Shown here piece after piece: positions 24,841 through 32,694 of a DNA stretch of 64,000 bases. The notes below the pieces were generated by a model, which worked only from the letters and a program-made list of their open reading frames with translations, had not been told where the DNA came from and searched no databases. The translations under genes were made by a program, and so were the position numbers. The stretch covers positions 2,774,001 through 2,838,000 of the forward strand of contig NC_014836.1 in assembly GCF_000177635.2 (NCBI RefSeq). Reading direction: 5' to 3'. Within the stretch, counting starts at the first letter, position 1, and the number at the start of each line of letters is the position of its first letter. This DNA is from Desulfurispirillum indicum S5. Lineage in GTDB: Bacteria; Chrysiogenota; Chrysiogenetes; Chrysiogenales; Chrysiogenaceae.

Positions 24841-26603
24841 GGGAGCACCTCCGCGCGTCCACTGCGCACCAGAGCAGCATAGGTCCCCTCCAGGGCCATC
24901 AGCTCAGCGTGGCTGCCCGCTTCCACAATCCGTCCACGATCCATGACCACAATACGATCCGCCAGGCGAGCGGTATCCAGGCGGTGGGTCAGCATCATCA
25001 TGGTACGCCCCGCAGCCAGGCCCTTCAGGCCTTCCATGATCAGACGCTCATTTTCACCATCCAGACCAGCCGTGGGTTCATCCAGCACCACCAGGGGAGC
25101 GTCCTTGGCAAAGGCCCGCGCCAGGGCCACCCGGCGGGCCTGACCACCGGAAAGCAGGTTCCCCTGCTCGCCCACAGGCGCGTCAAGGCCACCGCGCAGA
25201 GCATCACTGAAGTCGAGCACCCGTCCGCGTCGCGCCGCTTCAATGACACGGGAACGGGTCATGGCCTCTGAGCCCAGGGCGATATTGTCGGCAATGCTGC
25301 CATAAAAAAGCGTCGGCGACTGGGGAACCCAGGCCACATGCCGACGCCAGTGTTCCATGTTCAGGCTGCCCAGATCCTGACCGTTGACCAGGATCTGCCC
25401 CTGCTGCAGGGACAGAAAGCCCAGCAGCAGATTCAGCATGGTGGTCTTGCCGGCGCCGCTGGCACCCACCACGGCCACCCACTGCCCCGCCTCGATGGAC
25501 AGGCAGAGATTCTCCAGAGCCACGCGCTCCGTGCCAAAACAGTGATGGACAGATCGAAAGTCGATGGCGATGTTGCCGACGGGGCCAAAGGGCTCCCCGT
25601 CGCGAGGAGCGGCCTGAGCCGGTGCCCTGAGAATGGCCTGGATACCTTCGGCCGCGCCAACGGCTTCGGCCCGGGCGTGATAGTGAGTGCCCAGCTCCCG
25701 CAGGGGCTGGTAGAACTCCGGTGCCAGCAGCAGCAGGAAAAGCCCCATCTTCAGGGTCAGCTCCCGGCCATAGAGGCCGAAGTCGAGATAGTGCAGGAAG
25801 TGCATCCCCAGATAGACCGCCGTCATGGCAATGGCCACGGCAGTGAGGAATTCCAGTACCGCCGAGGAGAGAAAGGCCACCCGCAGCACCGCCATGGTTC
25901 CCTGACGGTACTCCTCTGAAGATTTGGCAATACGCTGGGCCTCATCACGGGAGCGGAAAAAAATCTTGAGGGTCGCCAGACCCTGCAGGGTATCCAGAAA
26001 GTGGGCGCTCATGCGGGAGAGGGCCTGGAAGTTCTTCTGGTTCAATGTCGCCGCCCCGCGGCCGATCATGACCATGAAGAAGGGAATCAGCGGCGCCGTG
26101 ACCAGAAAGATCGTCCCCACCACCCAGCTGACGGGGAAGACCGCCAGGCCGATAGTGGCGGGAATGACTATGGCCAGCATCTTCTGGGGCAGATAGTGGG
26201 AAAAGTAGCCGTGCAGGGCCTCCACCCGCTCCAGCAGAGCACTGGAGAGAGACGCGGCACGCTGCTCGCTGGCATAGACCGGCCCCAGACGTCCGATATG
26301 CTCCAGCAGCTGCTGACGAACCACCCGACGCACCTGCGTCGAGGCGCGCTGCCCCAGGAGCTCGCGCCCCCAGGCGATCAGTGCCCGCAAAGCAATCACC
26401 AGCACCAGGAAACCAAAAAACGGCAACAAGGCCGCGCGGGAAATTCCCTCCATGAACGCTTCATGGATAACGTGGGCCAGCAGCCCCGCCTGCAGGATGA
26501 TCAGCACCCCGCCAAGACCACCCAATACAACACCCCAGAGCACCCATCGCCGGGAGTGACAGGCAATAGCGTCAAGCCACTGGACAGAAGCCGTTTTCTG
26601 CAT
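24837..26603 (-). CDS. cydD: Thiol-reductant ABC exporter subunit CydD
   Basis: 588-residue partner of CydC, with an N-terminal six-helix exporter domain and a C-terminal ATPase. Motifs seen: Walker A GASGAGKTT (about 376-384), signature LSGGQARRVALARA and Walker B LVVLDEPTAGLD. The domain arrangement and position before cydC identify the subunit. Its presence suggests the organism uses cytochrome bd or needs periplasmic thiol homeostasis. It is preceded at 7 bp by the phnA gene on the same strand, so the three may be co-transcribed. Confidence 0.94.
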   Translation of the reverse strand: MQKTASVQWLDAIACHSRRWVLWGVVLGGLGGVLIILQAGLLAHVIHEAFMEGISRAALLPFFGFLVLVIALRALIAWGRELLGQRASTQVRRVVRQQLLEHIGRLGPVYASEQRAASLSSALLERVEALHGYFSHYLPQKMLAIVIPATIGLAVFPVSWVVGTIFLVTAPLIPFFMVMIGRGAATLNQKNFQALSRMSAHFLDTLQGLATLKIFFRSRDEAQRIAKSSEEYRQGTMAVLRVAFLSSAVLEFLTAVAIAMTAVYLGMHFLHYLDFGLYGRELTLKMGLFLLLLAPEFYQPLRELGTHYHARAEAVGAAEGIQAILRAPAQAAPRDGEPFGPVGNIAIDFRSVHHCFGTERVALENLCLSIEAGQWVAVVGASGAGKTTMLNLLLGFLSLQQGQILVNGQDLGSLNMEHWRRHVAWVPQSPTLFYGSIADNIALGSEAMTRSRVIEAARRGRVLDFSDALRGGLDAPVGEQGNLLSGGQARRVALARAFAKDAPLVVLDEPTAGLDGENERLIMEGLKGLAAGRTMMMLTHRLDTARLADRIVVMDRGRIVEAGSHAELMALEGTYAALVRSGRAEVLP

Positions 26604-26609
26604 GTGCGC

Positions 26610-26948
26610 CTAAACCTTTCTGACAAACTCTGATTTCAGTTTCATGGCGCCAATACCGTCAATTTTGCAGTCGATGTCATGATCCCCTTCCACAAGGCGG
26701 ATCTGCTTCACTTTGGTGCCGACCTTCACCACCGCCGAAGAGCCTTTGACCTTGAGATCCTTGATCACCGTCACCGTGTCTCCATCAGCCAGGGGAGTGC
26801 CGTGGGCATCGCGTACCACCTTGTCCTGCGCTGGGGCAACGGCAGCATTCTTCGGCCACTCGTGGGCGCACTCGGGGCAGACATACAGACTCTGATCTTC
26901 ATAGGTATAGGATGATTGGCACCGGGGACACGGGGGCAATGTATTCAT
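26610..26948 (-). CDS. yjdM: PhnA/YjdM family zinc-ribbon protein
   Basis: 112-residue protein with an N-terminal zinc ribbon ([21 protein letters not shown], Cys at about 7, 10, 24 and 27) and a C-terminal SH3-like barrel ([42 protein letters not shown]). This is the family historically named PhnA. It is not phosphonoacetate hydrolase, and no phosphonate genes are nearby. Function is unknown. It is upstream of cydD with 6-7 bp spacing. Confidence 0.92.
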   Translation of the reverse strand: MNTLPPCPRCQSSYTYEDQSLYVCPECAHEWPKNAAVAPAQDKVVRDAHGTPLADGDTVTVIKDLKVKGSSAVVKVGTKVKQIRLVEGDHDIDCKIDGIGAMKLKSEFVRKV

Positions 26949-27032
26949 AGAAACCTTTCCACGGGAAAATTCAAGACCAGGCTCTGGCCGCGATCGTACT
27001 CTGCATGCTTGTATACCCGAACCAGTCCTTTT

Positions 27033-28055
27033 TCAATCAAAAGAACCCTTCAGCGTTATCGTCTCACCGTACTCCCGGACCTCTTCCCTGGTGAAAGCAG
27101 CAAACTCCGCCTGCCCCTGGAGAACCTGGGCATTGACCAGCAGCACGGGCATGCCCTCCAGAAAGCCACGGGCGTGGGGAGGGCGCACCGCCAGCTCCAG
27201 CCCGTACTGCTCCATGAAGTATGCCTTGATCTGGTGGCGACGGTTCACCCCCGGCGGCAATATAAAGGGCACAAAGCGATCGGGGTCCACAGAGAAATAG
27301 TGACGATGCGCCCGGTGCAGCCACAGGTGAACCTGGGCACTGCCCATGGGAAAGGGGGGCGTGGCGCCTGCCTTGACCGCGACAGTTTCCTGCCGGCCTT
27401 CTTCGGCGAAATAGCGACAGTGGGTGCGGACCGGGCAGCTTGCACAGAGGGGCACCTTGCGGCAGACCGCCCCGGCAAAATCCATAACCGCTCCATTGAA
27501 CCAGCCCATGGGACGCTGCCGGAACAGATCCACCAATGAACCTTCCAGGGCTTCTTTGTCCACCACCGCCTTGCGGCTGCCCTGCAGAAAGCGTCCGAAA
27601 ACCTTCTGCATATTGGTGTCAAAAGCCAGCACTGGCTCGCCATAGCCAAAACTGAGGATGGCGCTGGCCGTGTAATCGCCAATGCCCGGCAAGGCCTTAA
27701 GCTGCTTCCTGTCGCGGGGAAAGACCCCGTCATGCTGCTCCACCACCAGCCGGGCGCAGGCCAGCATATTCTCCCCCCGACGGTAGTAGCCAAGCCCACG
27801 GTACAGTGGCAGGAAGTCATCCCAGCTGGCTGCCGCCAGAGAAAAGACATGGGGGAAGCGCTCCATGAAAGCCTGAAAATAGGGAATCACCCGCATTACC
27901 TGGGTCTGCTGCAGCATCACCTCGCTGACCCAGATACCATAGGGCGTCATGCCCGGCTGACGCCACGGCAGCTCATCGCGCCCATGGGCGCGGCTGAAGG
28001 CCTCCATGGCGCAGATGAATGTGGAAAGGGTGGAAAAACTGTTGTTGGGTGTCAT
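27033..28055 (-). CDS. mutY: A/G-specific adenine glycosylase
   Basis: Base-excision repair enzyme removing adenine mispaired with 8-oxoguanine. 340 residues: HhH-GPD domain with PWRQPG, EVMLQQTQV (catalytic Glu, about 45), LPGIGDYTASAI (helix-hairpin-helix, about 118-129) and catalytic Asp in LAFDTNMQKV. [4Fe-4S] Cys pattern C-x6-C-x2-C-x5-C is in CRKVPLCASCPVRTHC. A short NUDIX-like C-terminal domain for 8-oxoG recognition follows. ATG 28055 was chosen; the 69 residues upstream in frame overlap an unlikely spacer. The gene lies 173 bp downstream of the addA-like gene on the same strand. Confidence 0.93.
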   Translation of the reverse strand: MTPNNSFSTLSTFICAMEAFSRAHGRDELPWRQPGMTPYGIWVSEVMLQQTQVMRVIPYFQAFMERFPHVFSLAAASWDDFLPLYRGLGYYRRGENMLACARLVVEQHDGVFPRDRKQLKALPGIGDYTASAILSFGYGEPVLAFDTNMQKVFGRFLQGSRKAVVDKEALEGSLVDLFRQRPMGWFNGAVMDFAGAVCRKVPLCASCPVRTHCRYFAEEGRQETVAVKAGATPPFPMGSAQVHLWLHRAHRHYFSVDPDRFVPFILPPGVNRRHQIKAYFMEQYGLELAVRPPHARGFLEGMPVLLVNAQVLQGQAEFAAFTREEVREYGETITLKGSFD

Positions 28056-28228
28056 TGGCCTGCCTGTATTTTGGTATTCAGACGCGCATGTTGCGCCAGT
28101 TGTCTCCTCAGCGTGGCATTCAGCACTTCGAGAGCGAGCCCGGATGGCGAGCGGCAGGCCCTTGAGCCAGGAAGACAAGCGAGCGGGTCTGGGAGTGCAG
28201 AATGCCTGCCTTGTGCATGGCACGGTTT

Positions 28229-31200
28229 TTATGAACTTCCATACCCTTCCCCCACTCCCCATTCCACAAAGCGCTGGTGAAAGGGGAAGTACAACCCCAG
28301 GCGCACGGGCTGCGGCCCGAGCTTGCCTGCCAGAAAGCCATAGCGTTCCAGCTGGGGTGCATAGCGCTGCTGCTCTTCGCGCAGGAAGTGCTCCAGCCCC
28401 CCTCCTTCGTGCTGGCCGGTTTTATAGTCGATAATCCAGCGGGTTCCCTGGTCATCGATAAACATGCGATCGATGATGATATTGACGATGTGACCACGCT
28501 GGTCTGTGCCGGTCAACGGGTACTCCCAGCGGGAGTCCTGATGGGAGGAGGAGAGAATCCAGCGGCCCCGCTGATCGACGCCCATATTCCCGAGGGCGGT
28601 GATGGTGCGCTCCACCACGCTGGCTCGCAGTTCATGGGGAACGCCAAGCTGATAGGTGCTCCAGCGAAGGTTTTTGCGCAGTTCTTCCATATCACCGCTC
28701 AGGCTCTCTCTCTCATTCTTTTCTCCCAGGCGACGCACCCACTGGTGAAAGAGCACCCCCACCAGGCGGGCCATTTCACCTGCCCACTGGAACTCGGGCT
28801 GTGGTTCCCCTTCGTCATGCTGAGCCGGGGTAATGGCCAGATTCGGCAGTATGCGGGGAGCCACACGGGGGATCTGCCAGTCACTGTGCACCCGCTTCAG
28901 GGGAACAGGGGGCTGCGCCTGCTGCTGTTCCTCTGCTTCCGGCGCATCGGGCAGCGGTGGTGCCAGTGGCTGCAGCTGCTCCCAGATATGGCGCAGCAGG
29001 CTGCCGCTGCGAGGCGAAGCCCAGTCTTCGCCACTGCGATCGGGCCGCAGGCGGGCAAACAGGTGCAGTCCCTTTCTGGCGCGGGTACAGGCGACGTACA
29101 GCAGGCGTTTCTGCTCGTTCTCCATACAGCGCTGGTGCATCTGGCGGATATACTCGTAGAGGCTGCTCTCCTTCTGGTCGCGCCCCCGCCGGGCAATGGC
29201 CAGCAGCAGCTCCATATCCGCGCTGCGGTGCGGCCCTTCATGCCAGGCCAGCAGGGGCTTGCTCTCGCTGCGGCTGCCGCCGCAGAGGCCGGGAATGATG
29301 ACGTGATCGAACTCCAGGCCCTTGGCCTTGTGGATGGTCATCAGCTGCAAAGAACTGTCGGCGGACGGGTCTTCGCTGCAGTAGACACTGGCGAGGGCTT
29401 CCTCCATATGCTGAATTTCCGGAAAGGGTTCCTCTTCCAGGGAGTGGAGAATGTGCAGAAAGACGCGGGCGTCCTCCAACTGTGCTGGCCGCTCCAGAAA
29501 GGCGGGGCCACCCAGCTGCCGCCAGGTTCCCTCCACCCAGCGCGCCAGCCCCTGGCGGCCACGCTCTTCCATGGCCTGGATCAGGGCTGGCCGGATACGC
29601 AGCAGGCGCGCCTGTCCATCGGCACTGAGCGGTTCCACACAGGTAGCCTCCTGCAGGCACTGCCAGAGAGTGCGTCCATCGGCACCGGCAGTGAGGAGTT
29701 GCAGATCCGCGAGGGTCAGCCCGCACCAGGGTGCCCGCAACAGAGCCAGCCAGGCGATGCTGTCACCGGGATGGCACAGGGCACGGGTGATGATCTGCAG
29801 GTCGCGCACGGCGCCACTGTGGGCCAGGGGCGCTATATCTATGGCACTGAAGGAGGTGGCACCCCCTTTGAGCAGGGAAATGATCTCGTCCAGGTGGGTA
29901 CGGTTGCGGGCCAGGATGGCAATGGTCTCACCGGGATGGCGGGAGCGGATGTCCTCAATACACGCCAGTATAGCCCGCGCCTCTTCCTGCGCCTTTGCGG
30001 TTGGCAGCAGGTGAGCCTGCACGGCGCAGTCAGGCCCTTCTGCCTCCCCATGGAAAGCGCTGCTGGCGCTGTAGGCTATGGCTCCGCTGGATATCTCCTC
30101 CACAGCGGGAAAGACACGGGAGAATATCTGATTGTTCCAGTGCACGATGGCTGCGGTGGAGCGAAAGTTCACACTCAGGGACAGGGGTTCCAGCTGCACA
30201 TTGCCAATTCCCTGCTGGCGCGCCTGCAGGAAAAGACCCACTTCGGCCTGGCGAAAGCGGTAGATGGACTGCATGGGGTCACCCACCACAAAGAGGGTGC
30301 GCCCGTCACCGGGCTGCCACCCGGCAGTCAGCTTCCTGAGCAGTCGGTACTGGCTGGCACTGGTATCCTGAAACTCGTCCACCAGGATGTGGTTGAGTCG
30401 ATAATCAAGCTTCAGGGCAAGGTCAGTGGGCTCGTCATCACTGCCCAGACCTTCCACAGCGGCAAGGCTCATCTGGGAGAAATCCACGCAGCCGCTGCGC
30501 CCAAAAACCAGCCACAGATGTCCAACGGCTTTCAGAAGCAGCTCATTGATGGCGTGGAGTACCGGCCACTGGTCATCGTCATAGGTGGCAGGAATCAGGG
30601 CCAGAGCCTGCAGGGCCCAGCACAGGTTCTCCGCCTGGGGACTGGCGGCCAGTTCCTGGAGCAGAGCCTTTATGGCAGGGATCAAGGCATTCTTGGGAGG
30701 GGGAAATCCATCATTTTTGGTGAAACTGCGCCGCCAGGTGCCCTTCTGGGTCAGCAGCAGGCTGCTCAGGGCAATCCAGGCCCCGGTGTACGCCGCCTCG
30801 AAGCCCAGCCCCTGACTCCAGTCGATACGGGCCAGGGGATGATTTTCATCCAGATTGGAAGCGGCATAGGCGGCCAGTTCGGCCAGAGACGCCACCGTGG
30901 CTTCATCAAGGCCCGCCTGCAGCTCCAGCAGGTAGGAGCTTCGCACATGGGCCAGGGAACGCTCCAGCGCGGCACGATCGGCCTTCCGGGCAGCCACAAT
31001 GTGGTGCAGCCACTGCTCGCGCCGCTGCAGCATTTCCATCAGAAGGGCGCAGGCCCGCTCCATATCGTTGTGCAGGTGGGTCAGTACCGTGCGCACATGG
31101 GGGCACTCCAGCTCCTCCAGGGTCTGCATCGCCGCCTGGCGGTAAAGCCGGGCAGGCTCATCGCTGATGGCCATCTGTCCCCCCAGGCGGGAAAAGTAGG

Positions 31201-31600
31201 GGATCTGGCGCACGATGGAAGCACAGAGGGCGTCAATGGTCTGGATGCGCAGCCGGGTGGGATGCTCCAGCAGATTCCACTCCTGACGGCGGGCATTGGC
31301 CAGCGCAGCGCGGGCCAGCTCCCAGGTGGTGCGCAGGTGTGGGGCCGCGGGAGGCTCCGCATCAAGGGCCATGCGCAGACTGCCCAGCACCCGTTCGCGC
31401 ATCTCGCCCACCGCCTTGCGGGTGAAGGTGATGGCCAGAATCTCCTCGGGCTCGGATACCTGGCCCAGCAGCGCCAGAAAGCGCTGGGTCAGGAGTTCGG
31501 TTTTCCCGGAGCCCGCCGGGGCCTGCACGATAAAGGACGTTGATATATCCAGCGCCCGCGTGCGGGCAGCTTCATCGGCAATGGAGGGGAAGTCACGCAT
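28229..31600 (-). CDS. AddA/RecB-like UvrD-family helicase-exonuclease
   Basis: 1123-residue superfamily 1A helicase with C-terminal nuclease, forming a double-strand-break end-resection complex with the AddB-like protein encoded upstream. Helicase motifs in order: Walker A QAPAGSGKTELL (about 27-38), Ia TFTRKAVGEM, II DEFQDTSASQ, III VGDPMQSIYRFRQ, V TIHKAKGLEFDHV and VI YVACTRARKGL. The PD-(D/E)xK nuclease signature WIIDYKTG lies near the C-terminus. ATG 31600 has AAGAGG upstream. It is normally in one operon with addB; here 1.1 kb containing R1 copy D separates them. Confidence 0.92.
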   Translation of the reverse strand: MRDFPSIADEAARTRALDISTSFIVQAPAGSGKTELLTQRFLALLGQVSEPEEILAITFTRKAVGEMRERVLGSLRMALDAEPPAAPHLRTTWELARAALANARRQEWNLLEHPTRLRIQTIDALCASIVRQIPYFSRLGGQMAISDEPARLYRQAAMQTLEELECPHVRTVLTHLHNDMERACALLMEMLQRREQWLHHIVAARKADRAALERSLAHVRSSYLLELQAGLDEATVASLAELAAYAASNLDENHPLARIDWSQGLGFEAAYTGAWIALSSLLLTQKGTWRRSFTKNDGFPPPKNALIPAIKALLQELAASPQAENLCWALQALALIPATYDDDQWPVLHAINELLLKAVGHLWLVFGRSGCVDFSQMSLAAVEGLGSDDEPTDLALKLDYRLNHILVDEFQDTSASQYRLLRKLTAGWQPGDGRTLFVVGDPMQSIYRFRQAEVGLFLQARQQGIGNVQLEPLSLSVNFRSTAAIVHWNNQIFSRVFPAVEEISSGAIAYSASSAFHGEAEGPDCAVQAHLLPTAKAQEEARAILACIEDIRSRHPGETIAILARNRTHLDEIISLLKGGATSFSAIDIAPLAHSGAVRDLQIITRALCHPGDSIAWLALLRAPWCGLTLADLQLLTAGADGRTLWQCLQEATCVEPLSADGQARLLRIRPALIQAMEERGRQGLARWVEGTWRQLGGPAFLERPAQLEDARVFLHILHSLEEEPFPEIQHMEEALASVYCSEDPSADSSLQLMTIHKAKGLEFDHVIIPGLCGGSRSESKPLLAWHEGPHRSADMELLLAIARRGRDQKESSLYEYIRQMHQRCMENEQKRLLYVACTRARKGLHLFARLRPDRSGEDWASPRSGSLLRHIWEQLQPLAPPLPDAPEAEEQQQAQPPVPLKRVHSDWQIPRVAPRILPNLAITPAQHDEGEPQPEFQWAGEMARLVGVLFHQWVRRLGEKNERESLSGDMEELRKNLRWSTYQLGVPHELRASVVERTITALGNMGVDQRGRWILSSSHQDSRWEYPLTGTDQRGHIVNIIIDRMFIDDQGTRWIIDYKTGQHEGGGLEHFLREEQQRYAPQLERYGFLAGKLGPQPVRLGLYFPFHQRFVEWGVGEGYGSS

Positions 31601-31769
31601 GCACAAATACCTCTTCCTTTTCGTATATTTCGAGGAATTACTCAGGGGGCACAAAGGGTTTTTCCGGAAAATCTGCGCTCATCTGCCCAAAACAGCCAAA
31701 GAATTTATCCGCAGATTTCACAGATTTCCGCAGATAAAGGCAAATTCCAGCAGGGTAATCCATGGCAAG
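31601..31769. other. Non-coding spacer with palindromic repeat debris
   Basis: Contains an imperfect palindrome around TTATCCGCAGATTTCACAG and ATTTCCGCAGATAAA (about 31707-31740) and a related piece AATCTGCGCTCATCTGC. This resembles a short dispersed motif found in many bacterial genomes. No gene seen. It holds the immediate upstream region of the addA-like gene. Confidence 0.45.
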
Positions 31770-31775
31770 TGAATA

Positions 31776-32439
31776 CTGAAGTTTCGCATCCCCGAAACGG
31801 CAGGTTGTCGGCGCTGACCCTGATGTCACGCTGCAATGGCCAAAATGGTTCTACACAGACTGGGTTGCTTGACATTGCCCTCACCCTGTTTATGAGTTTA
31901 TTTTGCCACTTTTTACCCGCAAAAAGTGGCGCAAAAGCGGCCCCCAGTGCTGTCCTTTTCAGCCGTCCGCTTGCCTGGAACTGGGGACCGCAAACAACCG
32001 CCTTCCCTGGCTTTTGGTTTGCGGTTGCCGCCCTCGTGGCGGCAACCCTGCGGGTCCATAGCGTTCCAGTCAGCGCGTCCTGGCTGGGCCAGCACACGGG
32101 GGAGAAACAGAAACAGGCCGTTCCCCCCTGAGCCCGTCCGGTGAGTGCGACGCCTGGCTGGCAAGACCCGAACGGGACACCTGCAGGAAGCAGGTGGTCC
32201 GGCAGCACTGCAGGGATGCAGTGTCTGTCGGATCTCCAGAACAGGCGAGCAGGCGATCCGGAAAAACGGGCGTTCGGGGGCGCGTTTTTGTGTCCTTTTG
32301 CGCGGTCAAAAAGGACAATATCCGGAAACAAAAAGTGGAATACCAGATAAGTCAAGCATTCAAAATCAATACGGTTTCCGCGAGATAAACGCCCGTATAA
32401 TAACAGCTTAACTCAAGACAGCAAGGTGCGCAAGTTGAG
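31776..32439 (-). mobile_element. R1 element copy D (full length)
   Basis: 664 bp, inverted relative to copy A. Plus-strand ends are CTGAAGTTTCGCATC at 31776 and the complement of CTCAACTTGCGCACC at 32439. Perfect 6 bp direct repeats TGAATA flank it (31770-31775, 32440-32445). The hairpin at 31905-31930 is GCCACTTTTT/AAAAAGTGGC and that at 32179-32195 is ACCTGC-AGGAA-GCAGGT; both stems differ from other copies by compensating changes. It separates addB from addA. Confidence 0.88.
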
Positions 32440-32445
32440 TGAATA

Positions 32446-32694
32446 GTTCCCGGGTCTTACCTTGGCAGCTTTGCGACCCCCGTGAGCACAGCAAACAGGT
32501 GAGAGACCTGCATTATTCTTCAAGATTAACGTTTATTCGTGTTCATTCGCGGTAAATCCGGCTGCTACTCCCTCCCACTGCCTTTTCTGGTGCCTTGGCG
32601 GGCTTTGTGTGAGGCCTTTCTTTTCTGTTCCGGCTCACCGCACTTCGAGTACAGGCTCAATTCCAGCAAAACCTTCAGTTGCTTCATCAATCCC
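32446..32694. other. Non-coding spacer after addB
   Basis: 249 bases without a supported gene. Fragments TTTATTCGTGTTCATTCGCGG (part, about 32530-32549) and GCCTTGGCGGGCTTTGTGTG (about 32590-32609) resemble debris repeats common across bacteria, the latter similar to 4578-4596. No clear terminator for addB was found. Confidence 0.4.

Noticed and set aside
31601-32694. CRISPR array in the addB-addA spacer
   Set aside because: The repeats are one R1 element plus single short palindromic debris, without regular spacing or spacers.
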